A stretch of DNA of 44,567 nt from Clostridia bacterium (GTDB lineage: Bacteria > Bacillota > Clostridia > Christensenellales > UMGS416), in the NCBI GenBank assembly GCA_016938675.1, contig JAFGUF010000017.1:1-44567 (forward strand), read 5' to 3'. The notes beneath the pieces were generated by a model. That model saw only the letters and a program-made list of their open reading frames with translations, had not been told where the DNA came from and searched no databases. The translations under genes were made by a program, and so were the position numbers. Below are positions 1 to 8,727 of the stretch, one piece after another. Numbering within the stretch: position 1 is the first letter of the stretch; each line of letters begins with the position of its first letter.

Positions 1-1
1 A

Positions 2-2479
2 CCGACAGGCGGCACATATGTATATGGCGAGACTGTAACGGTTGCATCATCAGTTACAAAAGCAGGATACACATTCGGCGGCTGGAATGATGGCAGCGCC
101 ACATACGCAGCCGGCGCAAGCTATACAATGCCTGACGCAAATGTAACACTGACAGCAGTGTGGACAGCAGCGACAGACACAGCATATACAGTAGAGCACT
201 ATCAGCAGAATGCAAATGACAGCAATTATACTCTTGCAGATACTGATAATTTAACCGGAACTACAGGCGACAGCGTGACAGCGACTGCTAAGACCTATGC
301 TAACTTCTATGAAAACCTGGTTCATGCAGACAGAGAGGAAAGCGGAACAATCCTGGCTGACGGCACATTGGTGCTGAAGCTATTTTACGACAGAGACAGC
401 TACTTTGTAGGATATGATTCAGACGGCGGAGACACACAGCCGTTCCCGGCCCCTTACCTATATGGACAAACTGTTACAGTCGAAGCAGCGACAGCGAAAA
501 CAGGATATACATTCGATGGCTGGAATGATGGAACAGTGACACGTGCGCCAGGAAGCACATTCACAATGCCTGCCCAGAATGTAACATTAACAGCGCAGTG
601 GACGGCGAATAATTACGATGTAACATATGACGCAGGAGCGGCTGGAACAAATGCGGCAAGTATGCCTGCGCCTAGCAGCCACGCCACAGATTCATTGGTA
701 ATAATATCATCAACCGAGCCGACATGGGAAGACCACGCATTCACTGGCTGGCTGTATAACGGCACTACATATAAAAGAGACGGATTGGATCAGTTCGTAA
801 TGCCTGCAGGTAATGTAACCATGACAGCCCAGTGGGACGACGTTGAATACGGGGTAACCTACGTAGGAAACGGCGCAGACAGCGGAGTGCCAAGTGATTC
901 CAACACATACTTAGTGGGAGTAGATGTACCCGTAGGCACAGCACCTGTAAGAAGCGGATATCAATTCGGAGGCTGGAGCACCGGAGGCGTAACATACGCA
1001 CCGGGAGCCAATGTTCCGATGGTATCAGGCGGGCTGACACTGACAGCAGTATGGAACGAAGAATTCAACGTAACATACGAAGCTCCGGATAATGAAACAG
1101 GAACAGTACCTTCTGATTCAAGCGCGTATATAGAAGGCGACACAGTAGATATACTAAGCGATGAGCCGGCAAGAGCGGGATATACGTTCGACGGCTGGAC
1201 AAAATCAGGAGACACAACAGTATATAAATACGGAACGGCTGAAGACTCATTTTTGATGACGGCAGGTGATGTAACCCTGACAGCCCAGTGGACAGCTATT
1301 GACTACAACGTAACATACGATGACAATGACGGCGACGCATCAACATTGCCGCCGACAGACAGCAATAACTATAACGTAGGCTCAAGCGTAACACTGGCAG
1401 CCGCACCTCCGAGAGACGGCTATACATTCGACGGCTGGAACGACGGCTCATCTACGTACGCAGCAGGAGCAAGCTATACAATGCCTGCAGATGATGTTAC
1501 ATTTACAGCAGAATGGACACTGACAGAATACACAGTAACACTGGATAAGCAATCAGGAACCGGCGGAGCAGACTCCGTTGGCGTAGCCTACAATAATCCG
1601 ATGCCGGAGGCAATGCCGCCAACACGTGACGGATTCGAATTTGACGGATACTATTCAGAGCCAAACGGAGCCGGAACAAAATACTACAATTACGATATGA
1701 GCAGCGCAAACAACTGGGACAAATACGAAGGCGGCACGATATACGCCAACTGGTTACCTGTATCAACGGGCATTGATGTGACACCTGAAACCAGCATAAT
1801 AAATGTGGGCGAGGATGTAACCCTAACCGCGGTGCACACGCCTTCAGGCTCATCACATGACCCTGTGGTATGGGATAGCTCTGATCCGACTATTGCAAGC
1901 GTAGACCCGGCAACGGGAGTAGTCACGGGATTAAAAGTGGGCAGAGTGATAATCACAGCAACAGCCGGCACACTGTCTGACACCGCCATAGTGGAGGTGC
2001 GCTCAGCAGAACCGGACGACCCAACAGCACGCAAGATAGTAGTGGAGGGCGATATATTCTACACAGATGACGAGACGCCTATTCCGGGAATTGAGATGAC
2101 TCTTTATTCAACGCCTATCAGAGGCACCAGCAACGCATCGGGATATTTCTACCTTGGAAATACTACAGAGGGTACGCATACGTTGACGGCTGAGGTAACC
2201 GCGGGCTCCGAGATAGGGCGTATTGTTCCTGTCACATTCACAAGGGGAGCAACGGAATCCTATGTTATCAATTCTGACGGTTCAGTGCATGTAACATTCA
2301 CGGACACCACAGACCGCATATACCTGAGGCTGGAGATACCGAGAGCAACAGGAGTGCTCGGCGTGCGCGATGTACGATTCAGCGGATACGAGGCTACCCC
2401 TGCAGTGAACCCGCCGACAGGTGACGACAGCACATGGTGGGAATCGGCGATGGACTGGATTAAAGAGATATTTGACTGA
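2..2479 (+). CDS. InlB B-repeat (Listeria-Bacteroides repeat) surface protein, 5' end outside window
   Basis: The reading frame is open from base 2 and has no start in the window, so this is the C-terminal 825 residues of a longer protein. It contains about seven InlB B-type repeats of roughly 70 residues, each ending in GY.FDGW...A..MP..NVTLTAQW-like sequence, and one MucBP-like segment near 175-400 (YTVEHYQ...LFYDRD). A Big_2 Ig-like domain follows at about 1760-2008 (WDSSDPTIASVDPATGVVTG), then a carboxypeptidase-regulatory-like beta domain at about 2030-2350. These modules are typical of secreted or wall-bound adhesin-like proteins; no enzymatic domain is seen. The C-terminus has NPPTGDDS followed by a short acidic amphipathic tail. 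It lacks the hydrophobic span and basic residues needed for sortase anchoring, unlike the two related genes downstream. Family assignment is firm; the role as an adhesin or stalk is inferred. Confidence 0.9.
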   Translation, partial: PTGGTYVYGETVTVASSVTKAGYTFGGWNDGSATYAAGASYTMPDANVTLTAVWTAATDTAYTVEHYQQNANDSNYTLADTDNLTGTTGDSVTATAKTYANFYENLVHADREESGTILADGTLVLKLFYDRDSYFVGYDSDGGDTQPFPAPYLYGQTVTVEAATAKTGYTFDGWNDGTVTRAPGSTFTMPAQNVTLTAQWTANNYDVTYDAGAAGTNAASMPAPSSHATDSLVIISSTEPTWEDHAFTGWLYNGTTYKRDGLDQFVMPAGNVTMTAQWDDVEYGVTYVGNGADSGVPSDSNTYLVGVDVPVGTAPVRSGYQFGGWSTGGVTYAPGANVPMVSGGLTLTAVWNEEFNVTYEAPDNETGTVPSDSSAYIEGDTVDILSDEPARAGYTFDGWTKSGDTTVYKYGTAEDSFLMTAGDVTLTAQWTAIDYNVTYDDNDGDASTLPPTDSNNYNVGSSVTLAAAPPRDGYTFDGWNDGSSTYAAGASYTMPADDVTFTAEWTLTEYTVTLDKQSGTGGADSVGVAYNNPMPEAMPPTRDGFEFDGYYSEPNGAGTKYYNYDMSSANNWDKYEGGTIYANWLPVSTGIDVTPETSIINVGEDVTLTAVHTPSGSSHDPVVWDSSDPTIASVDPATGVVTGLKVGRVIITATAGTLSDTAIVEVRSAEPDDPTARKIVVEGDIFYTDDETPIPGIEMTLYSTPIRGTSNASGYFYLGNTTEGTHTLTAEVTAGSEIGRIVPVTFTRGATESYVINSDGSVHVTFTDTTDRIYLRLEIPRATGVLGVRDVRFSGYEATPAVNPPTGDDSTWWESAMDWIKEIFD

Positions 2480-2498
2480 TAAACAATGAATGATTACG

Positions 2499-2527
2499 AA
2501 AGCGGCCTTGAAGAGCCGCTTTTTTTT
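2499..2527 (+). terminator. intrinsic terminator after the InlB-repeat gene
   Basis: A GC-rich stem (AGCGGC at 2501-2506 with GCCGCT at 2515-2520) is followed by a run of T. The same stem sequence recurs in the terminator at 6582-6610, which suggests that the surface-protein genes share a duplicated 3' end. Confidence 0.85.
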
Positions 2528-2646
2528 GCGTGAATCCGGAAGAGTAAAGCAGCAAATTTTTATTAAAATTTTACCGAAGATTGCGACAGAAAGCAGATAA
2601 GAAAGAAACTGAAAAAATATCCATTTATTTAAATAAATGAATTGTA

Positions 2647-2675
2647 TTGTTACGGAATTTATGATAACATATTAT
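2647..2675 (+). promoter_or_regulatory. sigma-A-type promoter for the first GAGIGGG-repeat protein
   Basis: TTGTTA (2647-2652) and TATTAT (2670-2675) are separated by 17 bp, in the 264-bp gap before the gene starting at 2744. The leader is about 60 nt. The hexamers are a reasonable but not strong match. Confidence 0.45.
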
Positions 2676-2743
2676 CGAATTTCCATATATAAAAAGAGAT
2701 GAATAACACTATATCATTATAAATATAGGCAGGTAGACCAGCT

Positions 2744-5700
2744 ATGAAGAAGAAACTTTTTTTCGTCTTTATTTTTTCATTTCTTATTTGCACACTTTTT
2801 TTTGCAGAGGTGGCATTTGCAGCAGATTTTGCTATAACCTCCGGTACAGGAACAGGGTATATTGATCTATCATCCTATTCAGACGGCGATATTCTGCATA
2901 TCCAAACTACGCAAGTTGTTGAGCTGAGAAACGGCGGTAACAAAGATATTCAGATTATATGCGAAGTTTCCGGTGTTAACCTTGTGCTCAATAATGTATC
3001 AATTGCGTCCTCTAATGATGGAATTCGGCTGGAAGGCGCAGCATCAGACAACATTACGCTGCGAGGATCAAATTATATTGAAGCAGGGAACTCTTGCGCA
3101 GGAATAAGGGTAGCGAGTGATAACACGCTACACATTAACGGCACGGGCGCTCTGGACGTATACGGCGACTACTTTGCTCCCGGAATAGGAAACAATCCCG
3201 ATGACAATATTGACAGCGGAAGGATTATAATAGACAGCGGCACAATAAATGCATATGGCGGAGAATACGCAGCGGGCATCGGAAGTGCTGCTGATAACGG
3301 TGACGGATACGTCACAATAAACGGCGGAACTGTAAACGCACACGGCGGAATATACGGAGCGGGCATCGGCGGCGGCGACTGTGCTAGCGGATACGTCACG
3401 ATAACCGGAGGAACTATAACCTCGTACGGCGGCGAATGCGGCGCAGGCATCGGCGGAGGATATGATGGCAACGGCTATGTAGAAATATCAAACAGCACGA
3501 TAAATGCATATGGCGGATTATACGCTGCTGGCATCGGCGGCGGCGACTATGGCAACGGCCAGGTGACGATAAACAGCGGCACAATACACGCTGAAGGAGG
3601 AGAAGCCGCCTCATTTGGCACTGGGGGCACAGGTATCGGCGGCGGCGAAAACGGAGTAGGCAATGTAAGGATAAACAACGGAAATATAACTGCAGTTGGC
3701 AAATACGGCTCAGCAGGCATCGGCAGCGGATCGGGATATGATGCTGAAGGCACAATAGTTTCATATGATGCCCATGTGGATATATACGGCGGCACAATAA
3801 CAGCAACTGGCGGCGAATACGCGGCAGGCATCGGCAGCGGCGACTATTGCGGAAAAGCATTCATAAACATATATGGCGGCACAATAACAGCAGCCGGCGG
3901 CGAATGGGGTGCAGGCATCGGCGGCGGCGGAGACGGCGGCAGCGGAGTTATCAATATACACGGCGGTACGATAACTGCAACCGGCGGCGAATTCGGGGCA
4001 GGTTTGGGCAGCGGAATTGCCGATGATTCATATGGAAACCTTGTTGGTTCGTCGAGTGTCAATATAGAAAACGCCACCATATACGCAACCGGCGGCGACT
4101 GGGCGGCAGGCATCGGCGGCGGATTTGAGGCGGAAGGCTACGTGCAGATAGAAAATTGCAGCGTAGAGGCCACAGCCGGATATTCAGCGGCAGGCATCGG
4201 CGGCGGCGAATGGGCAAACGGATACATAACAATACTTTCAAGTACAATAACAGCAACAGGCGGAGAATTAATATACGTTAGCGGCGTTAATAAAACATTC
4301 AGCGGCGGCGCGGGCATCGGCGGCGGCGAGCTGGGAGACGGCACCGTAACAATAACTGAAAGTAATATAACTGCCATTGCCGGAACAGGCGCGGCAGGCA
4401 TCGGCGGCGGCGACGCCGGAGACGGAGATGTAACAATAACCGGCGGCACAATAACAGCGACCGGCGGCGGATCATATAATGACTTTGGTAACCCGGATGA
4501 GGGCAGATTCTATTTTGGAGGCGCAGGCATTGGCGGCGGCGAAGAGGGAGCGGCCACAGTAATTATAAACAGCGGCATAGTAACAGCAACCGGCGGAGAC
4601 AGCGCGGCGGGCATCGGCAGCGGAATAGGATACTATAATATCAGCAGCGTGCCGGTAACATGCGACGCCACAGTAACGATAAACGGCGGCACAATAACGG
4701 CAACCGGCGGAGACAGCGCGGCAGGCATCGGCGGCGGCGACTTTGGCGGCAGCGGATACATCACAATAACCGGCGGCACGATAACAGCAACCGGCGGCGA
4801 ATGGGCGGCAGGCATCGGCAGCGGCTATGGAGATGATATCGCCGGTAATATAGCGGCCGAAGGGCAGGTAAGCATTGAAAACGCCATCGTTTATGCGCAG
4901 GGCGGCGACTGGGGCGCAGGCATCGGCGGCGGAATCGATGCAAAAGGCACTGTTGATATAGAAAACAGCACAGTTGAGGCCAGAGGGGGATACGGTGCAG
5001 CGGGCATCGGCGGCGGCGACTATGCAGACGGAGATGTAACTATCTACAGCGGAGATATTAAGGCATACGGCGGAAGCGGAGCCGATTATGATGGCAGCTG
5101 GTATGACGGCGGCGCGGGCATCGGCGCAGGTGAAGAGGCAAGCGCTAGTGTAATTATCTACGGCGGCACGATATTGGCAGAAGGCGGCTATGACAGTGCA
5201 GGCATCGGCAGCGGCTCGAAGTCAGATAAAGGATTCGTAAGGATTGATGACGGAACAATATATGCCACAGGGGGATATGACGCGGCTGCAATAGGCGGCG
5301 GAGTACTTTCTACATGTGATATTGATATAAATGGCGGACGCATAGAGACATATACTATTGAAGGCTCTGAAGCAGGCATTGGCTGCGGATATGGCAATTC
5401 ACAAGATTTTACAATTGACATAAGCGGCGGATTGATTATAGCCAGGGGCGGAAGTGAATTTGGCGAATCTGCAGCGGCAATAGGCGGAGGATACGATAGT
5501 ACCGGCACTATAACAATAGCAATGTCCGGCGGACAGATATACGCAATAGGTGCCGGCACTAACTGCGACGATATCGGCGCAGGCAGCAACAACAGCGCCA
5601 CGGTTGATGTAACAATATCCGGTACTTCTTCAGTGTTTGTATTGAATGACAGGGTAGCCTTGGCGGACGGTTATGGGTCTTTCACATATCTTCCGCATGT

Positions 5701-6553
5701 ATATGTAAACAGCGAAACAGTAACATCAAATGAGGCGTACGGATTTACGGAGTTCCCCAATGAATGGAATACACATACCGGATACGGATACCTGGTGCCT
5801 GTCAGCGTATACTTCAACCATAACTGGGACGTAACGCCAACGGTAGACACCGTGGCTGCATACGCGGGTGCTTATCTGGATGAGCCGGCTGCCCCTGTAC
5901 GCGAAGGATATGTATTTAATGGCTGGCATCTGGATACAGCAGGTGAGAACCCGTTCTACTTTGACTCAATGATGGCATACGACGGGCTGACTCTCTATGC
6001 TGACTGGGTAGAGGAAGGAACATTCAGAGGAAATATCTCAGGAACATTGTCCAGCAACTCAGGAAGCCCGATAAACGGCGCAGCCCTTACATTGCAGTCA
6101 AGCCCCGTAACTGTGACTACAAATTCCAGCGGAAGCTTTGCATTCGGAAGCAGTTTCTACATAAACCATACGTTGATTGTAAGAGATGCATCAGGAAATG
6201 TGCTAAAGACCTACCACATGACATTTACTGAAGGCGCAGCTGCCGGATCCACAGTGGATGAAGTTGCAGGTACAATTGATATAGTGTATACCCCGGCTGT
6301 GACGGGAGTTAATATTCCGTTAAGAGTAGACGCTTCAGGATTCACCGCAAATGTCAACGGAGTTATTACATTCACAATGGCAGGCACGGACCCGGCAACA
6401 GGCAGGGCGATAAACCCAAATACAGGTGACAGAGAAATGAAGGGATTTGTGTATGGGGCTATTGCGCTTATGGGAGCTGCAGCCACAGCAGGCATTGCCT
6501 TAAGCAGGAAGAAAAGAAAGCAGGCAGGAAGCGCAAATCAACAGGCAGCGTGA
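2744..6553 (+). CDS. sortase-anchored GAGIGGG-repeat (probable parallel beta-helix) surface protein
   Basis: 1269 residues. A signal peptide (residues 1-27, MKKKLFF...AFA) leads into a divergent N-terminal part and then more than twenty imperfect repeats of about 28-45 residues over roughly residues 130-940. The repeat core is vtInGGTItAtGGe.aAGIGGGd.g.G. Regular short strands and turns of this kind suggest a right-handed parallel beta-helix, as in pectate-lyase-like and Cthe_2159-type carbohydrate-binding proteins; that fold is inference. One InlB B-type repeat follows (VYFNHNW...LYADW), then a carboxypeptidase-regulatory-like domain (NISGTLSSNSGSPINGAALTL). The C-terminus is a sorting signal: NPNTGD, about 20 hydrophobic residues, then RKKRK. 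NPxTG fits the motif used by class B sortases such as that of Clostridioides difficile. No sortase gene is in the window. The paralogue is at 8728-11958. A binding or adhesion role is inferred. Confidence 0.9.
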   Translation: MKKKLFFVFIFSFLICTLFFAEVAFAADFAITSGTGTGYIDLSSYSDGDILHIQTTQVVELRNGGNKDIQIICEVSGVNLVLNNVSIASSNDGIRLEGAASDNITLRGSNYIEAGNSCAGIRVASDNTLHINGTGALDVYGDYFAPGIGNNPDDNIDSGRIIIDSGTINAYGGEYAAGIGSAADNGDGYVTINGGTVNAHGGIYGAGIGGGDCASGYVTITGGTITSYGGECGAGIGGGYDGNGYVEISNSTINAYGGLYAAGIGGGDYGNGQVTINSGTIHAEGGEAASFGTGGTGIGGGENGVGNVRINNGNITAVGKYGSAGIGSGSGYDAEGTIVSYDAHVDIYGGTITATGGEYAAGIGSGDYCGKAFINIYGGTITAAGGEWGAGIGGGGDGGSGVINIHGGTITATGGEFGAGLGSGIADDSYGNLVGSSSVNIENATIYATGGDWAAGIGGGFEAEGYVQIENCSVEATAGYSAAGIGGGEWANGYITILSSTITATGGELIYVSGVNKTFSGGAGIGGGELGDGTVTITESNITAIAGTGAAGIGGGDAGDGDVTITGGTITATGGGSYNDFGNPDEGRFYFGGAGIGGGEEGAATVIINSGIVTATGGDSAAGIGSGIGYYNISSVPVTCDATVTINGGTITATGGDSAAGIGGGDFGGSGYITITGGTITATGGEWAAGIGSGYGDDIAGNIAAEGQVSIENAIVYAQGGDWGAGIGGGIDAKGTVDIENSTVEARGGYGAAGIGGGDYADGDVTIYSGDIKAYGGSGADYDGSWYDGGAGIGAGEEASASVIIYGGTILAEGGYDSAGIGSGSKSDKGFVRIDDGTIYATGGYDAAAIGGGVLSTCDIDINGGRIETYTIEGSEAGIGCGYGNSQDFTIDISGGLIIARGGSEFGESAAAIGGGYDSTGTITIAMSGGQIYAIGAGTNCDDIGAGSNNSATVDVTISGTSSVFVLNDRVALADGYGSFTYLPHVYVNSETVTSNEAYGFTEFPNEWNTHTGYGYLVPVSVYFNHNWDVTPTVDTVAAYAGAYLDEPAAPVREGYVFNGWHLDTAGENPFYFDSMMAYDGLTLYADWVEEGTFRGNISGTLSSNSGSPINGAALTLQSSPVTVTTNSSGSFAFGSSFYINHTLIVRDASGNVLKTYHMTFTEGAAAGSTVDEVAGTIDIVYTPAVTGVNIPLRVDASGFTANVNGVITFTMAGTDPATGRAINPNTGDREMKGFVYGAIALMGAAATAGIALSRKKRKQAGSANQQAA

Positions 6554-6581
6554 CGTGAACTAAAAACATAAATGATATTTT

Positions 6582-6610
6582 AAAAGCGGCCTTGAAGGGC
6601 CGCTTTTTTG
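6582..6610. terminator. probable bidirectional terminator between convergent genes
   Basis: The stem AGCGGCC (6585-6591) / GGCCGCT (6598-6604) has a T run on the plus strand and a shorter T run on the minus strand. It can end the surface-protein gene and the convergent LRR lipoprotein gene. Confidence 0.8.
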
Positions 6611-6660
6611 TGCTTTCTGATAGGATCATTATAATTCATCTTCTATATGGGCAGTTCAAA

Positions 6661-8082
6661 TCAATTTGTATACACCTCATTATCAGCTATAACGGTCTCG
6701 CCGTTGTGCAGCTTTACTGTGCCGGTCATGTTTGTATTGGAGCACTGAAGCAGCGAAAGCCACTTCTTGCCAGCAAGGCAGCTGATGTCGCCGTGGATAC
6801 TGCAGTCGCTAAGATAAAGCTGCTCCAAATAAGAATGAGATGACAGGCAGCTGATGTCACCGGAGGCCGAGGTATTATACAGAGTGATGACTGCAAGGTT
6901 GTACATATACTTAAATGCTATGATATCCCCATATATCTGCGTCTCGTGCAAAACAATGTACTGCAGGTTAATCAGCTCCTTAAGGCTGGAAAGGTCACCT
7001 AAAATTTCATTGCCCGCAAGATTGATAAAAGTGAGCGCAGTGCAGCCGGACAGGGAGGACAAATCGCCCCTGACGCCGGTATAGTCTAGAACCAGCATCT
7101 TCAAGTGATTGCTTTTGCTGAAGCTGAATATATCGCCATACAAATCAAGCCCTGTTAAATTGACATACATAAGGTTCTGATGATTGCTGAAGCAGGATAT
7201 GTCGCCCTGAACAGCTGTATGGATAAGCTGAACTGACTGCAGCGATGTGAGGCCGGAAAGCGCGGAGATATCGCCCTCCACATCGGTATACCGCAGGTCT
7301 ATGTCAATGAGGGATAGAATGCTGGATAGAGCCGATATATCGCCCCCAACAAAGGTGCTCTCCATGAAAAGGGATTTCAGGTTTTCTGCGTTTTTCAGGC
7401 TGGCTATGTCCCCTTCTATGTACATGCGGTCAAGAAAAAGGTTTTCAAGATTCTTCATATTTTCAAAGGCGGACAAGTCGCCGTAAATGTAGCTGTCACT
7501 CAAAAATACATCAACCAGGCTCTCAAGGCCGCTTAAGGATTGGAGCTCGCCCTCCGCCTGCGTGGATGAAAGGTTGAGATACTTAAGATTGCTCATATAC
7601 TTAAAGTACTTTATGTCCCCGTATACTTCAGTGCACCCGAAAAGGTTGAGAGTTTCAAGGCCTGTAAGCTTCTTCAGTGAGCTAATGCTTCCTGTTATGT
7701 TTTCGCATCCGGCAAAATCAATTTCGGTTAGGTTTTCGAGCCCGCGCAGGGCAGAAATGTCGCCGTACACGGTGTCGCTCCATCCGCCGGATGAGCCGTA
7801 AACGGAGAGTTTCTTAAGGTTGGTCAGGCCTTCGAGAAAATCGAGGCTCTCCACATTGTATATCTGCAGCCATGTGGCTGAGTCAAGCTGGCTTTCGTTT
7901 ATGGGATTGGCACCGTCGTAGACCATCGTTTTTTCGGGGATTTCTTCCTTGATAGGCTCAGGAGTGATTTCATCCTCCCTGTATTCATATATGTTTTCGT
8001 TAAATATCTTTCCGTCACTGGTGCAGGACGATAAAAAAGCGGCCGAAACAGCCAGCATAAAAAAGATGAACAGCTTCTTCAT
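6661..8082 (-). CDS. leucine-rich-repeat lipoprotein
   Basis: 473 residues from the chosen ATG at 8082, which has GAGGTG seven bases upstream. A longer reading from 8106 has no such site. The N-terminus (MKKLFIFFMLAVSAAFLSSC) is a lipoprotein signal with lipobox LSSC, so the mature protein should be lipid-anchored outside the membrane. From about residue 75 to the end there are some sixteen tandem leucine-rich repeats of 21-24 residues with the pattern L..L..L.L..T.V.GDIS.L. The GDI turn recurs in nearly every unit. This regular LRR solenoid is a binding scaffold; the ligand is unknown. The gene is convergent with the surface-protein gene and shares its terminator. The LRR assignment is secure; a role in cell-surface interaction is inferred. 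Confidence 0.9.
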   Translation of the reverse strand: MKKLFIFFMLAVSAAFLSSCTSDGKIFNENIYEYREDEITPEPIKEEIPEKTMVYDGANPINESQLDSATWLQIYNVESLDFLEGLTNLKKLSVYGSSGGWSDTVYGDISALRGLENLTEIDFAGCENITGSISSLKKLTGLETLNLFGCTEVYGDIKYFKYMSNLKYLNLSSTQAEGELQSLSGLESLVDVFLSDSYIYGDLSAFENMKNLENLFLDRMYIEGDIASLKNAENLKSLFMESTFVGGDISALSSILSLIDIDLRYTDVEGDISALSGLTSLQSVQLIHTAVQGDISCFSNHQNLMYVNLTGLDLYGDIFSFSKSNHLKMLVLDYTGVRGDLSSLSGCTALTFINLAGNEILGDLSSLKELINLQYIVLHETQIYGDIIAFKYMYNLAVITLYNTSASGDISCLSSHSYLEQLYLSDCSIHGDISCLAGKKWLSLLQCSNTNMTGTVKLHNGETVIADNEVYTN

Positions 8083-8201
8083 AAACACCTCACTGGGATT
8101 ATTCATTCGCTTTTCATTATAGCATAATATGCAAAATATGTTAATTATATATTTTTAAAGCAATAAAATATTTGAAGTTAATTCTATTGAAATTTAAAAT
8201 G

Positions 8202-8408
8202 TCAGCCTATGGAAATAGTGCCTGTCACCACCAGCGCGCCATAGACAATGAAGCCGACGCCTATAACGCCGTATACAATCTTAGCGCCTACGACGCCAAT
8301 GAGGCCAGCCAGCCTGGCGGCGCGTCCGGATTGCATGCCTATATTAAAAATTACAACTCCCACTAGCTCAAAAATGCCGACCAGCAGGAATAACCATCCG
8401 TAAAACAT
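8202..8408 (-). CDS. small two-helix membrane protein, Imm17-like
   Basis: 68 residues, starting at an ATG preceded by AAGGAG with good spacing, and driven by an extended -10 (TGGTATAAT, minus strand, 8443-8451). Two hydrophobic helices flank a short basic, glycine-rich segment (QSGRAARLAGLIG). The second half, GAKIVYGVIGVGFIVYGALV, resembles the Imm17 family of polymorphic-toxin immunity proteins, in which an R..A/G-R.-YG.-G pattern precedes the second helix. That resemblance is from memory and has not been searched. No toxin gene adjoins it, so it would be an orphan. It may instead be an unrelated small membrane protein. Confidence 0.65.
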   Translation of the reverse strand: MFYGWLFLLVGIFELVGVVIFNIGMQSGRAARLAGLIGVVGAKIVYGVIGVGFIVYGALVVTGTISIG

Positions 8409-8727
8409 TTAACAATCTCCTTAATTTTTATCTGCAATATGCATTATACCATAGTTTGCTTAGGTGTATTCATGTTTTTTGAAGAGATAAAGTGTCGTAC
8501 CGGATAAATGCTGATACGGCCTTTTTTTGTTTGGAATTTGTGCACTATAATCCAACCGAATTTCAGCAAAAAAAGCATGAAGATAATTTTGAGGAATATA
8601 TAAAAATATTCCTTATATAGCCATTTATTTCTTGAACTCATAAGGAACATATGTTAAAATTGTCTAAGATAAATCATCCAATTTTACACCAATTTAGTAT
8701 ATATAATAAATAATCTAGGGAGAAATT
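8409..8727. other. 319-bp intergenic region with divergent promoters and a terminator-like hairpin
   Basis: On the minus strand, TGGTATAAT (8443-8451) drives the small membrane protein. On the plus strand, GTCGTA / TACGGC with a 22-base loop and seven T (about 8497-8527) looks like an intrinsic terminator, but no plus-strand gene lies upstream of it. The rest is AT-rich. A 68-codon minus-strand frame at 8444-8650 has no ribosome binding site and overlaps these signals, so it is not called. Confidence 0.5.
8632..8660 (+). promoter_or_regulatory. sigma-A-type promoter for the second GAGIGGG-repeat protein
   Basis: TTGAAC (8632-8637), a 17-bp spacer and TAAAAT (8655-8660), about 65 bp before the start at 8728. 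Confidence 0.55.

Noticed and set aside
3169-5601. Several 60-150 codon minus-strand frames inside the GAGIGGG gene
   Set aside because: Pro- or Arg-rich repetitive products mirror the sense repeats; there are no start signals.
2744-6553. CRISPR-like spacing of repeats
   Set aside because: The repeats are in frame, code for a continuous protein and vary in length; there are no unique spacers of constant size.
8444-8650. 68-codon minus-strand ORF
   Set aside because: No ribosome binding site; it covers a hairpin with T run and two promoters.
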